Assembly: GCF_026898115.1 (NCBI RefSeq)
Contig: NZ_CP114036.1
Location: 1,612,001 to 1,676,000, forward strand
Direction of reading: 5' to 3'
Length of the DNA: 64,000 nucleotides
Origin: Streptomyces sp. S465
GTDB taxonomy: Bacteria > Actinomycetota > Actinomycetes > Streptomycetales > Streptomycetaceae
The notes beneath the pieces were generated by a model, which saw only the letters and a list, made by a program, of their open reading frames with translations, did not search any database and was not told where the DNA came from. Numbering within the stretch: position 1 is the first letter of the stretch; each line of letters begins with the position of its first letter. This document shows positions 1 to 9,242 of this stretch, piece by piece. The position numbers and the translations under genes are program-made.

Positions 1-14
1 GTGGGGCTGGGGAC

Positions 15-1241
15 CTAACCAGAACGTCCCCTGCCGTGCGCCCCCGTCCGGCCCGTGGCGGCCAGGAGGGCGACCACCGCGAGGGCGGCCAGCAGGATCA
101 CCACCAGGAAGAGCACCGTCAGCACGGTGGGATGGTTCCACAGGGCGAACACCGCGGCCGGCACCAGCAGGACCGCCGTCGTCAGCCCCCGCCGGTGGTC
201 CGCGGTCCAGGTGCCGGCCCGTCCGGTGCGCATTCCGTGGTCCGCTCCCCAGCGGGCCACGCTGTCGGCGAGGATCTCGGCCCGGCCGCGTACCGTGCTC
301 GGCAGCCGTCCGGGGCCGGCCAGATAGGCGCCGGCCGCCACCACGACGCCGAGCACCAGCACGGTGAGCACCGTGACCCGCAAGAAGCGCACCACCGTGT
401 CGAAGAGGACCGCGGCGGCCTCCCGGGACAGCACGCTCGCCGGCACGTGGTCGAGGCAGTAGCGGCGGCCCACCACGAGGGCCAGCGCCAGGGCGAGGGA
501 GGTCAGCGCGGTGCCCAGGGCCGCGCGGGCGAGCGCCCGGCGGCACCGGCGGGCGAGCAGCACTCCGATGCCGCCGAGGGTCACCGTCAGCGCGGGCAGC
601 CAGTTGCCGGCCAGGTCGAGGAAGTGCGCCGACCGCCTGATGGTGGCGAGCCGGTCGGAGTGGAAGAGGACGAGCCGCTGGTGGATGTCGGGAATACCGG
701 TCACCACAGGGAGTCCGGCGTCCACCAGCTGGTCTCTGACCCGTTCCACGGCGGCGCCGACGTTGAGGGTGACGGTGTGGCCCTCGACCCCGACCGGTCC
801 GCCGCCCTTACCGGTGAGGGCGCCCACGACGGCGGTGTGGGCGGCCCGGTTGGCGCCGGTCCACACGGCGGGGAAGTGCTCACTGTGCACGATGTGCGCC
901 GCGACCTTCCGCACCGCCTGGTCCAGGGCCGAGTCCAACTGCGGGGCCAGCCCCTCGATGGTGTCGGCGGCCCGGTCCGGAAGGCCGTGGGCGCGCAGCC
1001 AGGAGGCGATGTCGGCGGTGATCTCGCGGCTGTTGTGGCGGATGTCGACGGCCTCGCTGACCTGGTCCACGGCGGTGTCCTGGATCGCCGGGTCCTTCGC
1101 GAGCGGGGCGACCGTCGCCACGTAGCGGTCGGTGTCCAGGACGATGTCGTGGACCCACACCGTCAGCACGGACACCGGTACGAGCAGGCAACCGAGCAGG
1201 ATCAGCAGGGCCGACACGGCGCTTCTGGCCATGACATCCAT
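15..1241 (-). CDS. Conserved actinobacterial integral membrane protein
   Basis: This 408-residue protein has an N-terminal membrane anchor (about residues 7-29), a hydrophilic, probably extracytoplasmic region of about 160 residues, and about five hydrophobic segments in the C-terminal half. The layout resembles uncharacterised Streptomyces membrane proteins; I see no catalytic motif and assign no function. The reading frame stays open upstream to about 1784, but I place the start at the ATG at 1241 because a GAAGG/GGGAG ribosome site lies just before it; an ATG at 1232 is an alternative. The open upstream frame is Gly/Pro-rich low complexity and is probably not translated. The gene runs leftward and ends inside the window. 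Confidence 0.7.
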   Translation of the reverse strand: MDVMARSAVSALLILLGCLLVPVSVLTVWVHDIVLDTDRYVATVAPLAKDPAIQDTAVDQVSEAVDIRHNSREITADIASWLRAHGLPDRAADTIEGLAPQLDSALDQAVRKVAAHIVHSEHFPAVWTGANRAAHTAVVGALTGKGGGPVGVEGHTVTLNVGAAVERVRDQLVDAGLPVVTGIPDIHQRLVLFHSDRLATIRRSAHFLDLAGNWLPALTVTLGGIGVLLARRCRRALARAALGTALTSLALALALVVGRRYCLDHVPASVLSREAAAVLFDTVVRFLRVTVLTVLVLGVVVAAGAYLAGPGRLPSTVRGRAEILADSVARWGADHGMRTGRAGTWTADHRRGLTTAVLLVPAAVFALWNHPTVLTVLFLVVILLAALAVVALLAATGRTGAHGRGRSG

Positions 1242-1746
1242 CTCCCGCCTTCCCCGGCGGGGGCGCATCCCGGGTGACACGTGCGGGTGAGCGAACATGT
1301 CCAAGCGGATCAGCGGCCCCGGCGGCGCCCGGACGGCTCCCCGCCCCCGTCGAACCGGCGGGCTCCAGTGGGTCCCTGAGGCCCCGACGGGCCTCAGGAC
1401 CCCGCTCCGGACCCGGCGGATCTCTGCGCCTGGCGAACCCGTGGGCCCCGGCGGCCCCGCGGACCCTGGCGGGTCTGATCCATGGCGGGCCGGTGACCCC
1501 GGCGAACCTCCGGACCCCGGCGGGCCGGTGGCCCCGGCAGCCCTCCGGACCCCGGCAGCCCCGTGAACGCCAACTGCCCTCTGAACCCCGCCGGACTCCG
1601 GACCCCGCCGATCCCGTGGACCCCGGTGGGCACGAATCCTGACGGGTCGGTGGCCCCGTGGGGTGCCGGTGGGCTGGTGGCGGCACCGGGGCTCTGCGGC
1701 CCGCCGGGCTCCCGCCTCCGGTGGGGCCCTGGGCTTCCGGGGGCGA
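1242..1746. repeat. GC-rich imperfect repeat region between two genes
   Basis: About 500 bases contain no convincing gene. From about 1300 to 1740 the sequence is built of imperfect repeats of GGCCCCGG, GGACCCCGG and CGGGCCGG units. As a result several frames on both strands are open and encode Gly-, Pro- and Arg-rich low-complexity peptides. One minus-strand frame gives a collagen-like Gly-X-Y pattern and is continuous with the membrane protein gene that starts at 1241. Nothing else is recognised here. Confidence 0.6.
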
Positions 1747-3099
1747 TCAGGGGGTGGCCGGGGTGCGGCCTGCCAGGGTGTCAAGGTCGGTGCGGGCCAG
1801 GCCGGTCAGTCGTTCGACCTCGGCGGCGTCGAGGGCACCGCAGTCCAGGCCGCGCAGCAGATGGCCGCTGAGTGCCTTGGCGGTGGCCGGTTCGTCGGCG
1901 ATGCCGGTGCCCCCGGCCGTACGGTCCACGTACGCGGCGAGCCGTTCCGCCGCGGCTTCCAGGCCCTCGCGGTAGAAGGCGTAGACGGCGGCGTAGCGGG
2001 TGGGGAGATGGCCGGGGTGCATGTCCCAGCCCTGGTAGTACGCGCGCGCCAACGACCGCCGGACCAGACGGTGGTGGAGCCGCCATGCGTCGTGGACCCG
2101 CTCGGTGGGGCCGACGGGCAGGACGTTGGTCGAGCCGTCGGAGAGCCGTACGCCGGTGCCCGCGGCGGCGACCTGCATCACGGCCTTGGCGTGGTCGGCG
2201 ACGGGGTGGTCCATGGCCTGGTGGGCGGCGCCGACCCCGCAGGCGGCGCTGTAGTCGAAGGTGCCGTAGTGCAGCCCGGTGGCCCGCCCCTGGGCGGCGT
2301 CGATCATACGGGCGACGGTGGCGCGGCCGTCGGGGCCGAGGATGGCCTGGGTGGTCTCGATCTGGATCTCGAAACCGATGCGGCCCGGGGCGAGCCCGCG
2401 GGCCTTCTCGAACTCCTCGCACAGCCGGACCATGGCGGTGACCTGCTCGGCGTAGGTCACCTTGGGGAGGGTGAGCACCAGGCCGTCCGGCAGTCCGCCG
2501 GCCGCCATCAGCCCGGTGAGGAAGATGTCGAGGGTCCGGATGCCGCGGTCGCGCACGGCGGCCTCCAGGCACTTCATGCGGATGCCCACATAGGGCGGCG
2601 CGGTGCCCTCCGCGCAGGCGGCCGCGACGAGCGAGGCGGCGCGGGCGGCCGCGGCGTCCTCCTCGGCGTCGGGTCGCTGGCCGTAGCCGTCCTCGAAGTC
2701 GATGCGCAGGTCCTCCACGGGCTCGCGCTCCAGCTTGGCCCGGACCCGGGTGTGGACAGGTTCGGCGAGGTCGTCGGGGAGGCCGAGGACGGCGGCGAAG
2801 GAAGCGGTGTCGGGGGCGTGTTCGGCGAGGGCCGCCAGCGCCTGGTCGCCCCAGTCGCGCACGGTGCCGGCGGTGAACAGGTCGGCGGGTACGTAGACGG
2901 TGTGGACGGGCTGGCGGGTGCCCGGGGCGCCGGGGTAGCGGCGGGCGAGCTCGGCGTCGACGGCGGCGAGGGAGTCGGCGATGGAGGCCCGTACGGCACC
3001 GGACAGGCTGGTCTGCACCGTTTTCCGCGGCTTCCGAGTCTTCCGGGGCTTGCGAGACTCCTGAGACTCTTGGGGCTGTCGAGGCTGCTGAGGCTTCAT
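1747..3099 (-). CDS. DUF6986 / HpcH-HpaI aldolase-like protein
   Basis: The 450-residue protein resembles the HpcH/HpaI aldolase/citrate lyase TIM-barrel superfamily (DUF6986 group of actinobacteria). Visible signs are the strand-end motifs around EDLRIDFEDGYG, YVGIRMKC, LTLPKVTY and GFEIQIETTQAILG, which in this superfamily contribute acidic metal ligands. The reaction is unknown; C-C bond cleavage or formation on a 2-oxo acid or acyl-CoA is the family theme. The start is the ATG at 3099, preceded by GGGGAGGAG; an upstream in-frame start at 3195 lacks a good ribosome site. The first 30 residues are Gln/Lys/Arg/Pro-rich and probably disordered. It lies just downstream of the etf terminator and is probably transcribed alone. 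Confidence 0.8.
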   Translation of the reverse strand: MKPQQPRQPQESQESRKPRKTRKPRKTVQTSLSGAVRASIADSLAAVDAELARRYPGAPGTRQPVHTVYVPADLFTAGTVRDWGDQALAALAEHAPDTASFAAVLGLPDDLAEPVHTRVRAKLEREPVEDLRIDFEDGYGQRPDAEEDAAAARAASLVAAACAEGTAPPYVGIRMKCLEAAVRDRGIRTLDIFLTGLMAAGGLPDGLVLTLPKVTYAEQVTAMVRLCEEFEKARGLAPGRIGFEIQIETTQAILGPDGRATVARMIDAAQGRATGLHYGTFDYSAACGVGAAHQAMDHPVADHAKAVMQVAAAGTGVRLSDGSTNVLPVGPTERVHDAWRLHHRLVRRSLARAYYQGWDMHPGHLPTRYAAVYAFYREGLEAAAERLAAYVDRTAGGTGIADEPATAKALSGHLLRGLDCGALDAAEVERLTGLARTDLDTLAGRTPATP

Positions 3100-3220
3100 G
3101 TCCGCTCCTCCCCCACTTCCACCGCTTCCGCTTTGCGGAAACGATGATCCGTAAGGCGAAGTTATCGGCGCGTTCGACAGCGGGTCAACACCCACCCGGC
3201 AGACGCGAGACCGGCAGACC

Positions 3221-3255
3221 CGAGGCCCCGCACGCGGATCGCGTACGGGGCCTCG
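3221..3255 (-). terminator. Hairpin terminator after etfBA
   Basis: A ten-base stem CGAGGCCCCG/CGGGGCCTCG encloses a second small stem (ACGCG/CGCGT). It begins 17 bases beyond the etfA stop codon, in the right place to end the leftward etfB-etfA transcript. Confidence 0.75.
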
Positions 3256-3272
3256 CCAACGCCCTCCGGAGA

Positions 3273-4235
3273 TCAGCCCTTGCGGGTCTTGACCTCCTCG
3301 GTCAGCTGCGGGACGACCTCGAACAGGTCGCCGACCACGCCGTAGTCGACCAGATCGAAGATCGGGGCCTCGGCGTCCTTGTTCACGGCCACGATGGTCT
3401 TCGAGGTCTGCATACCGGCCCGGTGCTGGATCGCACCCGAAATACCCGCCGCGATGTACAGCTGCGGGGAAACGGTCTTACCGGTCTGGCCGACCTGGCT
3501 GGTGTGCGGGTACCACCCCGCGTCCACCGCCGCACGCGAGGCACCCACAGCCGCACCGAGCGAGTCGGCCAGCGCCTCGACCACGGGGAAGTTCTCCGCG
3601 CCACCCACACCACGGCCACCGGAGACCACGATCGCGGCCTCGGTCAGCTCCGGACGCCCGGTCGACTCACGCGGCGTACGCGACACCACCTTCGTCCCGG
3701 TGGCCTGCTCGGAGAAGGACACCTCCAGCGCCTCCACCGCACCCGCGGCCGGAGCGGCCTCCACCGCCGCCGAGTTCGGCTTCACCGTGATCACCGGAGT
3801 GCCCTTGGAAACCCGGGACTTGGTGGTGAACGCGGCGGCGAACACCGACTGCGTGGCCACCGGCCCCTCCTCCCCCGCCTCCAGATCCACGGCATCGGTG
3901 ATGATGCCCGAACCGATACGGACCGCGAGCCGGGCCGCGATCTCCTTGCCCTCCGCGGAGGACGGGAACAGCACAGCGGCCGGGGACACGGACTCGTACG
4001 CCGCCTGAACCGCGTCCACCTTCGGCACGACCAGATAGTCGGCGAACTCGGGCGCGTCAGCGGTCAGCACCTTCACCGCACCGTGCTCGGCCAGGGCGGA
4101 CGCGGTGTTCTCGGCACCGGAGCCGAGGGCGACGGCGACCGGCTCGCCGATACGGCGGGCCAGCGTCAGCAGCTCCAGGGTGGGCTTGCGGACGGCACCG
4201 TCCACGTGGTCGACATAGACAAGGACTTCAGCCAT
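3273..4235 (-). CDS. etfA: Electron transfer flavoprotein subunit alpha
   Basis: The 320-residue protein is the alpha subunit of the FAD-containing heterodimer that carries electrons from acyl-CoA and related dehydrogenases toward the quinone pool. The N-terminal half has the ETF fold; the C-terminal half carries the FAD-binding domain, seen as the conserved stretches [18 protein letters not shown] and [12 protein letters not shown] with [10 protein letters not shown]. Length matches the family. It follows etfB by 55 bases on the same strand and the two form an operon closed by the hairpin at 3221-3255. It is a general respiratory component and not visibly part of the catabolic island, although it could serve it. 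Confidence 0.97.
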   Translation of the reverse strand: MAEVLVYVDHVDGAVRKPTLELLTLARRIGEPVAVALGSGAENTASALAEHGAVKVLTADAPEFADYLVVPKVDAVQAAYESVSPAAVLFPSSAEGKEIAARLAVRIGSGIITDAVDLEAGEEGPVATQSVFAAAFTTKSRVSKGTPVITVKPNSAAVEAAPAAGAVEALEVSFSEQATGTKVVSRTPRESTGRPELTEAAIVVSGGRGVGGAENFPVVEALADSLGAAVGASRAAVDAGWYPHTSQVGQTGKTVSPQLYIAAGISGAIQHRAGMQTSKTIVAVNKDAEAPIFDLVDYGVVGDLFEVVPQLTEEVKTRKG

Positions 4236-4290
4236 GAAAATCGCTCTCCTGCGAAATGCGAAAGATCTGGGGCGGTAAGGTCAGCGCGGC

Positions 4291-5076
4291 TCAGATGAAC
4301 TTCTGGCCAGCGAGGAACTCGGCGAGCTGCTTACCACCCTCGCCCTCGTCCTTGACGATCGTGCCGGCGGTACGGGCCGGGCGCTCCGTCGCACCGTCCA
4401 CGGCGGTCCAGGCACCCTCGAGACCGACCTCGTCCGCCTCGATCTCCAGATCCTCCAGGTCCCAGGACTCCACCGGCTTCTTCTTCGCCGCCATGATGCC
4501 CTTGAACGACGGGTAACGGGCCTCACCCGACTGGTCGGTCACCGACACCACCGCCGGAAGCCGCGCCTCCAGCTGCTCGGTCGCGGTGTCCCCGTCACGG
4601 CGCCCCTTCACGGTGCCGTCCTCGACCGACACCTCCGACAGCAGCGACACCTGCGGCACGCCCAGCCGCTCCGCCAGCATCGCCGGGAGCACACCCATGG
4701 TGCCGTCGGTGGAGGCCATACCGCAGACCACCAGGTCGTAGCCGGTCTTCTCGATCGCCTTGGCCAGCACCAGCGAGGTACCGATGGCGTCGGTGCCGTG
4801 CAGATCGTCGTCCTCGACGTGCACGGCCTTGTCCGCACCCATCGACAGCGCCTTGCGCAGCGCGTCCTTGGCGTCCTCCGGCCCCACCGTGAGCACGGTG
4901 ATCTCCGCGTCGTCGGCCTCGTCGGCGATCTGGAGGGCCTGCTCGACCGCGTACTCGTCCAGCTCCGAGAGCAGGCCGTCCACCTCGTCCCGGTCCACCG
5001 TCAGGTCATCGGCGAAACGCCGGTCGCCGGTGGCGTCGGGCACGTACTTCACACAGACAACGATCCTCAAGCTCAC
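4291..5076 (-). CDS. etfB: Electron transfer flavoprotein subunit beta
   Basis: The 261-residue protein is the AMP-binding beta subunit of ETF. It opens with LRIVVCVKYVPD and has the family motifs VCGMASTDGTMGVLPAMLAERLG and, near the C-terminus, RYPSFKGIMAAKKKP, the ETF-beta signature. I chose the GTG at 5076, preceded by GTAGGAGAG, rather than an upstream start at 5178 that would add a non-homologous tail. It is the first gene of the etfB-etfA operon; about 220 bases separate it from the flavin reductase gene upstream. Confidence 0.96.
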   Translation of the reverse strand: MSLRIVVCVKYVPDATGDRRFADDLTVDRDEVDGLLSELDEYAVEQALQIADEADDAEITVLTVGPEDAKDALRKALSMGADKAVHVEDDDLHGTDAIGTSLVLAKAIEKTGYDLVVCGMASTDGTMGVLPAMLAERLGVPQVSLLSEVSVEDGTVKGRRDGDTATEQLEARLPAVVSVTDQSGEARYPSFKGIMAAKKKPVESWDLEDLEIEADEVGLEGAWTAVDGATERPARTAGTIVKDEGEGGKQLAEFLAGQKFI

Positions 5077-5296
5077 GCCGGCTCTCCTACTGCATCGTCT
5101 CTTCCGGGCTGCCTTGTGCTGGCAGCATAGGCGCCCTCGGGTGCTCTTCCCGGTCGGTTCGCGGCCGGGGCGGCTCATCCACCGTACGAGATATTACTCG
5201 CCAGTACATCCAGGGTGTTCCCCGGAAGCAACCCGGTTGAACTGTGACCTTGCCAACGGGTGAGCAGCGGGACGACGCCCTCACCGCGGAGACGGC

Positions 5297-5803
5297 TCAG
5301 TCGCGCAGCGCGTTGAAGCGCCCCTGGTGGTACAGGAGCGGACGGCCGGTCCCGGTCGCGGTGCCGTCGGTGACCTCGCCGATCACCACCCGGTGGTCCC
5401 CGGCGGGTATGCGGGCCACCACCCGGCACACCAGCCAGGCCAGCACCCCCTCGAGCACGGGGACGCCCTCGGGTCCCGGGCGCCAGCGGGTGGCCGGGCC
5501 GAAGCGGTCGGCACCGCTGCGCGCGAAGGTGGCGGCCAGCTCCCGCTGGTGCTCGTCCAGGATGTGGACGCCGACGTGCTCGGCCTCGGAGAGCACCGGC
5601 CAGCTCGAGGAGCCGGTGCCCACGCCGAAGGAGAGCAGCGGCGGCTCGGCGGCGACGGAGGCGAGGGAGGTGGCGGTGAAGCCGACCGGGCGGGTGCCCT
5701 GGGCGGTGATCACGGCGACGCCGGCGGCGTGCCGGCGGAAGACGGAGCGGAGGAGCTCGGACGTCGCGAGCGAGGACGTGCCGAGGTCGTGGGTGGCCGT
5801 CAT
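5297..5803 (-). CDS. Flavin reductase-like FMN-binding split-barrel protein
   Basis: The 168-residue protein matches the flavin reductase-like domain (HpaC/RutF type). Typical stretches are FRRHAAGVAVITA, GFTATSLASVAAEPPLLSFG, a LAATFARSGADRF segment and GDHRVVIGEV. Such enzymes reduce free FMN or FAD with NAD(P)H and feed flavin to two-component monooxygenases. No partner oxygenase is adjacent, so its client is unknown. The ATG at 5803 follows an AAGGA site at suitable spacing. Transcribed leftward, probably alone. Confidence 0.9.
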   Translation of the reverse strand: MTATHDLGTSSLATSELLRSVFRRHAAGVAVITAQGTRPVGFTATSLASVAAEPPLLSFGVGTGSSSWPVLSEAEHVGVHILDEHQRELAATFARSGADRFGPATRWRPGPEGVPVLEGVLAWLVCRVVARIPAGDHRVVIGEVTDGTATGTGRPLLYHQGRFNALRD

Positions 5804-5997
5804 GGAGTTGTCCTTCTGCCGGAGGGATGGGCGGGGGGCGGTGCTCGTCGTCGTTCGCTCACCCCTCCGGACAGCGCGCGCTGGCGGTCCGCACCAGGTC
5901 CACGTGCACCCGTCCGTAGAGAAGGAATCCAGGCCGCATGACGTTCACCCTGACCACGCCGGGTGCGGACCGTCAAGGGGGACCGGGGCGCGGCGGC

Positions 5998-6324
5998 TCA
6001 CACCGCATCACCCAGAGCGGCGATGACATCGACCCGGCGCGGCTGCCCGGCGGCCCGCCGCACGATCCGCCCGGCCGCGTCGAGCACCAGCACGGTGGGG
6101 GTGCGGGTGATGCCCAGCGCCCTGACGAGCTCCAGCCGCGACTCGGCGTCGATCTCGACGTGCGCCACCCCGGCCACCATCGCGGCCACCTCGGACAGCG
6201 TCCGCCGGGTGGCCCGGCAGGGCTGGCAGAAGGCGCTGGAGAACTGGACGAGCGTCGCCCGCTCCCCCAGCTCCGCACCCAGCTCGGCGGCGTCCAGCCG
6301 CCGGCTTCCGTCGCCGTCCCGCAC
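5998..6324 (-). CDS. Thioredoxin-family protein with CQPC active site
   Basis: The 108-residue thioredoxin-fold protein has the redox motif C33-Q-P-C36 (LVQFSSAFCQPCRAT), the cis-proline segment ITRTPTVLVLD, and a C-terminal GQPRRVDVIAAL. It probably acts as a cytoplasmic thiol-disulfide exchanger. I chose the GTG at 6324 because GGGAGGAG precedes it; the open frame continues to 6528 without homology. Related actinobacterial proteins often carry an N-terminal membrane anchor; none is visible with this start. It is divergent from the acyltransferase gene at 6542. Confidence 0.85.
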   Translation of the reverse strand: MRDGDGSRRLDAAELGAELGERATLVQFSSAFCQPCRATRRTLSEVAAMVAGVAHVEIDAESRLELVRALGITRTPTVLVLDAAGRIVRRAAGQPRRVDVIAALGDAV

Positions 6325-6541
6325 CCGCGCTCCTCCCGATCGGACCTCCCCGGTACAGCGTCCCGGGCGGCGGGGGGATTCCCCGGCGGGTCCCCGACGT
6401 GATGAGGATCTCCCGGTCAGGCGGCGCCACGCGGTAGCACAACGAGACGACATCGGGCAGCATCTGGCAGAAGCCGGAAACCTACGGCCGCGTAACTTCC
6501 GCCGGGAGAGCCCTCCCCGGGCATACAACGAAGGGTCCCCA

Positions 6542-7273
6542 ATGGCAGAGCTCGTCTACCCGCCGGTGATCGGCATCGCCCGCACCATGTTCAAGACGCT
6601 CGATCTGCGTTTCGACATCAAGGGCACCGAGAACGTCCCGCGGCGGGGCGGCGCGGTTCTGGTGAGCAACCACATCGGCTATCTCGACTTCATCTTCTGC
6701 GGGCTGGCCGCCCGTCCGGCCAAGCGGCTGGTGCGGTTCATGGCGAAGGAGTCGGTCTTCCGGCACAAGGTGTCCGGGCCGCTGATGCGGGCGATGAAGC
6801 ACATCCCGGTGGACCGGGCGGCGGGCATGGAGGCGTACAAGCACGCCCTGAGGGCACTGCGCTCCGGTGAGATCATCGGGGTCTTCCCGGAGGCGACGAT
6901 CTCGGAGTCCTTCACCCTCAAGAACTTCAAGTCGGGCGCGGTCCGGCTGGCCCAGGAGGCGGGTGTCCCGCTGCTGCCGATGGCGCTGTGGGGGACACAG
7001 CGGCTGTGGACCAAGGGCCACAAGCGGGCCCTTGGCCGGCATCGCTTCCCGATCACGATGCGGGTCGGTGAGCCGATGGCGGCCGATCCGGCCGAGCCCT
7101 CGGACACCCTGACGGAGCGGCTGCGCGGCCGGGTGCAGGAGCTGCTGGAGGCGGCGCAGCGGGCGTATCCGGTGCGGCCCAAGGGTCCGGACGACACCTG
7201 GTGGGTCCCGGCCCACCTGGGCGGCACCGCCCCCGCCCCGGCCGAGGCCCTGACCCTGAACCGGCGCCGGTAG
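6542..7273 (+). CDS. 1-acyl-sn-glycerol-3-phosphate acyltransferase-type enzyme (PlsC family)
   Basis: The 243-residue protein has the PlsC acyltransferase motifs: the catalytic NHxxxxD box as N43-H-I-G-Y-L-D49 and the substrate-binding FPEATI at 115-120 (FPEGT in most homologues). It likely transfers an acyl chain to a lysophospholipid in membrane lipid synthesis. The ATG at 6542 follows a GAAGGG site; the longer open frame from 5963 overlaps the thioredoxin gene and is not homologous. It is convergent with the threonine aldolase gene across the terminator at 7281-7330. Confidence 0.92.
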   Translation: MAELVYPPVIGIARTMFKTLDLRFDIKGTENVPRRGGAVLVSNHIGYLDFIFCGLAARPAKRLVRFMAKESVFRHKVSGPLMRAMKHIPVDRAAGMEAYKHALRALRSGEIIGVFPEATISESFTLKNFKSGAVRLAQEAGVPLLPMALWGTQRLWTKGHKRALGRHRFPITMRVGEPMAADPAEPSDTLTERLRGRVQELLEAAQRAYPVRPKGPDDTWWVPAHLGGTAPAPAEALTLNRRR

Positions 7274-7280
7274 CCCGGAC

Positions 7281-7330
7281 GCGCGGTATGCGCCGGGCGG
7301 GCACGGCGGCCCGCCCGGTGCGTACCGCGC
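7281..7330. terminator. Long bidirectional hairpin terminator
   Basis: A 22-base arm (7281-7302) pairs with 7309-7330 around a six-base loop, with only two wobble pairs. It lies between the convergent ends of the plsC-like and threonine aldolase genes and can stop both transcripts. Confidence 0.85.
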
Positions 7331-7345
7331 GGGCCCGGTCGGCCG

Positions 7346-8410
7346 CTAGACGCGGCCCATCTCCTCCTTGAGCGCCGTGATGAAGCCGTCCACGTCGTCC
7401 TCGGTGGTGTCGTAGGAGCACATCCAGCGCACATCGCCCGCGGTCTCGTCCCAGAAGTAGAAGCGGTACCGCTTCTGGAGACGTTCGCTCACCTCGTGCG
7501 GGAGGCGGGCGAAGACCGCGTTGGCCTGGACCGGGTGCAGGATCCGCACCCCGTCCACCGCGCGGACGCCGTCGGCGAGCCGCTGGGCCATGGTGTTGGC
7601 GTGGCGCGCGTTGCGCAGCCACAGATCGCGGGCGAGCAGGGCCTCCAGCTGGACGGAGATGAACCGCATCTTGGACGCCAGCTGCATGGACAGCTTGCGC
7701 AGATGCTTCATGGCGCCCACCGCGTCCGGGTCGAGGACGACGACGGCCTCGCCGAAGAGCATGCCGTTCTTGGTGCCGCCGAAGGACAGGATGTCGACGC
7801 CCGCCGCGTTGGTGAACGCGCGCATCGGCACGTCCAGGAACGCGGCGGCGTTGGCCAGCCGGGCGCCGTCGAGGTGGACTTTCATCCCGCGCTCATGGGC
7901 GTGCTCGCAGATGGCGCGGATCTCGTCCACCGTGTAGACGGTGCCGAGCTCGGTGTTCTGGGCGATCGAGACCACCTGCGGCATCGCCCGGTGCTCGTCG
8001 TCCCAGCCCCATGCCTGGCGGTCGATGAGCTCGGGGGTGAGCTTGCCGTCCTCGGTGGGGACGGTGAGCAGCTTCAGCCCGCCGACGCGCTCGGGCGCCC
8101 CGCACTCGTCGACGTTGATATGCGCGCTGTCGGCGCAGACGACCGCGCCCCAGCGGTCGGTGAGCGCCTGGAGGGCGACGACGTTGGAGCCGGTTCCGTT
8201 GAACACCGGGAACGCCTGTGCGTGCGGGCCGAAGTGGCTGCGCATGACGTACTGGAGATGCGCGGTGTAGTCGTCCTCGCCGTAGGAGACCTGGTGGCCT
8301 CCGTTGGCGAGGGCGAGCGCGGCGAGGATCTCCGGGTGGACGCCTGCGTAGTTGTCGCTGGCGAAGCCGCGTACGTCGGGGTCATGGTGACGGCGGGCGT
8401 CGGTCCTCAC
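7346..8410 (-). CDS. Low-specificity L-threonine aldolase
   Basis: This 354-residue PLP-dependent enzyme of the threonine aldolase family cleaves L-threonine/L-allo-threonine to glycine and acetaldehyde. Visible motifs are FASDNYAGVHPEI near the N-terminus, the cofactor region HLDGAR (about 179-184) and the Schiff-base lysine in SFGGTKNG (K214). The start is taken as the GTG at 8410 because it forms a GTGA overlap with the stop of the upstream SDR gene, which points to translational coupling; a GTG at 8428 is a weaker option. Last gene of the DUF6421-SDR-aldolase operon. Confidence 0.9.
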   Translation of the reverse strand: MRTDARRHHDPDVRGFASDNYAGVHPEILAALALANGGHQVSYGEDDYTAHLQYVMRSHFGPHAQAFPVFNGTGSNVVALQALTDRWGAVVCADSAHINVDECGAPERVGGLKLLTVPTEDGKLTPELIDRQAWGWDDEHRAMPQVVSIAQNTELGTVYTVDEIRAICEHAHERGMKVHLDGARLANAAAFLDVPMRAFTNAAGVDILSFGGTKNGMLFGEAVVVLDPDAVGAMKHLRKLSMQLASKMRFISVQLEALLARDLWLRNARHANTMAQRLADGVRAVDGVRILHPVQANAVFARLPHEVSERLQKRYRFYFWDETAGDVRWMCSYDTTEDDVDGFITALKEEMGRV

Positions 8411-9189
8411 GGCTTGGGGGTCAGCCACTGGCGGGTTCCGTTCACTTCCCGGGCGGGCCGGTCCCAGAGTCCGGTGATGGCCTCGGCCAGCTCCTTGACG
8501 TCCGTGAAGCCCGCGAACTTCGCGTTGGGGCGCTCCGCCCGCATGGCGTCGTGCACCAGCGCCTTGACCACCAGGATGGCAGCGGCCGCCGACGGGCCGG
8601 CCTCGCCCCCCAGTTTGTGGAAGGAGTCGGCGAGCGCGAGGGTCCATGCCTCGGCGGCGGCCTTGGCGGCGGCGTACGCGGCGTTGCCGGCGGTGGGCCG
8701 GGACGCGCCCGCCGCGCTGATCAGCACATAGCGGCCCTTGCCGCCGCGCAGCAGGGCGTCGTGGAAGGCGAGGGAGGTGTGCTGGGCGGTCCGGATCAGC
8801 AGATCGTGCAGGTGGTCCCAGTCGGCGAGCGGGGCGTCGGCGAAGGTTTTGCCGCCGCGCCAGCCGCCGACCAGGTGCACCAGGCCGTCGACCCGGCCGA
8901 ATTCCTTCTCGATGCGGTCGGCCCAGGCGCGCGTGGCGTCCAGGTCGAGCAGGTCGACGGTCTCACCGGTGACGGTGGCCCCGCCGTGGGCCCAACGGGC
9001 CGCGTCCACGGCCTCGGCCAGCCGGGCCGGGTCGTAGTCGCAGGCGACGACGATGGCGCCGGCCTCGGCGAGGCGGAGCAGCGTGGCCCGGCCGGCCGGG
9101 CCGGCCGCGCCGGCCACCGCCACCACGGCGCCGTCCAGTGGCCTGATCCCCGGCTCGTTCGGGCTCGGGCTCGACGTCGGTGTGGTCAT
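8407..9189 (-). CDS. SDR-family NAD(P)-dependent oxidoreductase
   Basis: The 260-residue Rossmann protein has a somewhat degenerate nucleotide-binding motif (VVAVAGAAGPAGRAT), the HLVGG segment in place of NNAG, S-A-A-G-A near the catalytic Ser, and YAAAKAAAEAW with the YxxxK pair. The substrate is unknown. The ATG at 9189 follows GAGGAGG. An ATG at 9246 overlaps the DUF6421 stop codon as ATGA and would be the alternative, coupled start. It sits between the DUF6421 and threonine aldolase genes, and its stop overlaps the latter's GTG. Confidence 0.88.
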   Translation of the reverse strand: MTTPTSSPSPNEPGIRPLDGAVVAVAGAAGPAGRATLLRLAEAGAIVVACDYDPARLAEAVDAARWAHGGATVTGETVDLLDLDATRAWADRIEKEFGRVDGLVHLVGGWRGGKTFADAPLADWDHLHDLLIRTAQHTSLAFHDALLRGGKGRYVLISAAGASRPTAGNAAYAAAKAAAEAWTLALADSFHKLGGEAGPSAAAAILVVKALVHDAMRAERPNAKFAGFTDVKELAEAITGLWDRPAREVNGTRQWLTPKP

Positions 9190-9242
9190 GCTCGCTGCCT
9201 CCTCGTCCTGCTCCGCCCGGGGGTCATGCGCCGCCGCGGAGC

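Noticed and set aside
1663..3147. Long plus-strand open frame opposite the HpcH/HpaI-like gene
   Set aside because: It is the Gly/Asp/Val-rich antisense shadow of a conserved protein and has no domain of its own.
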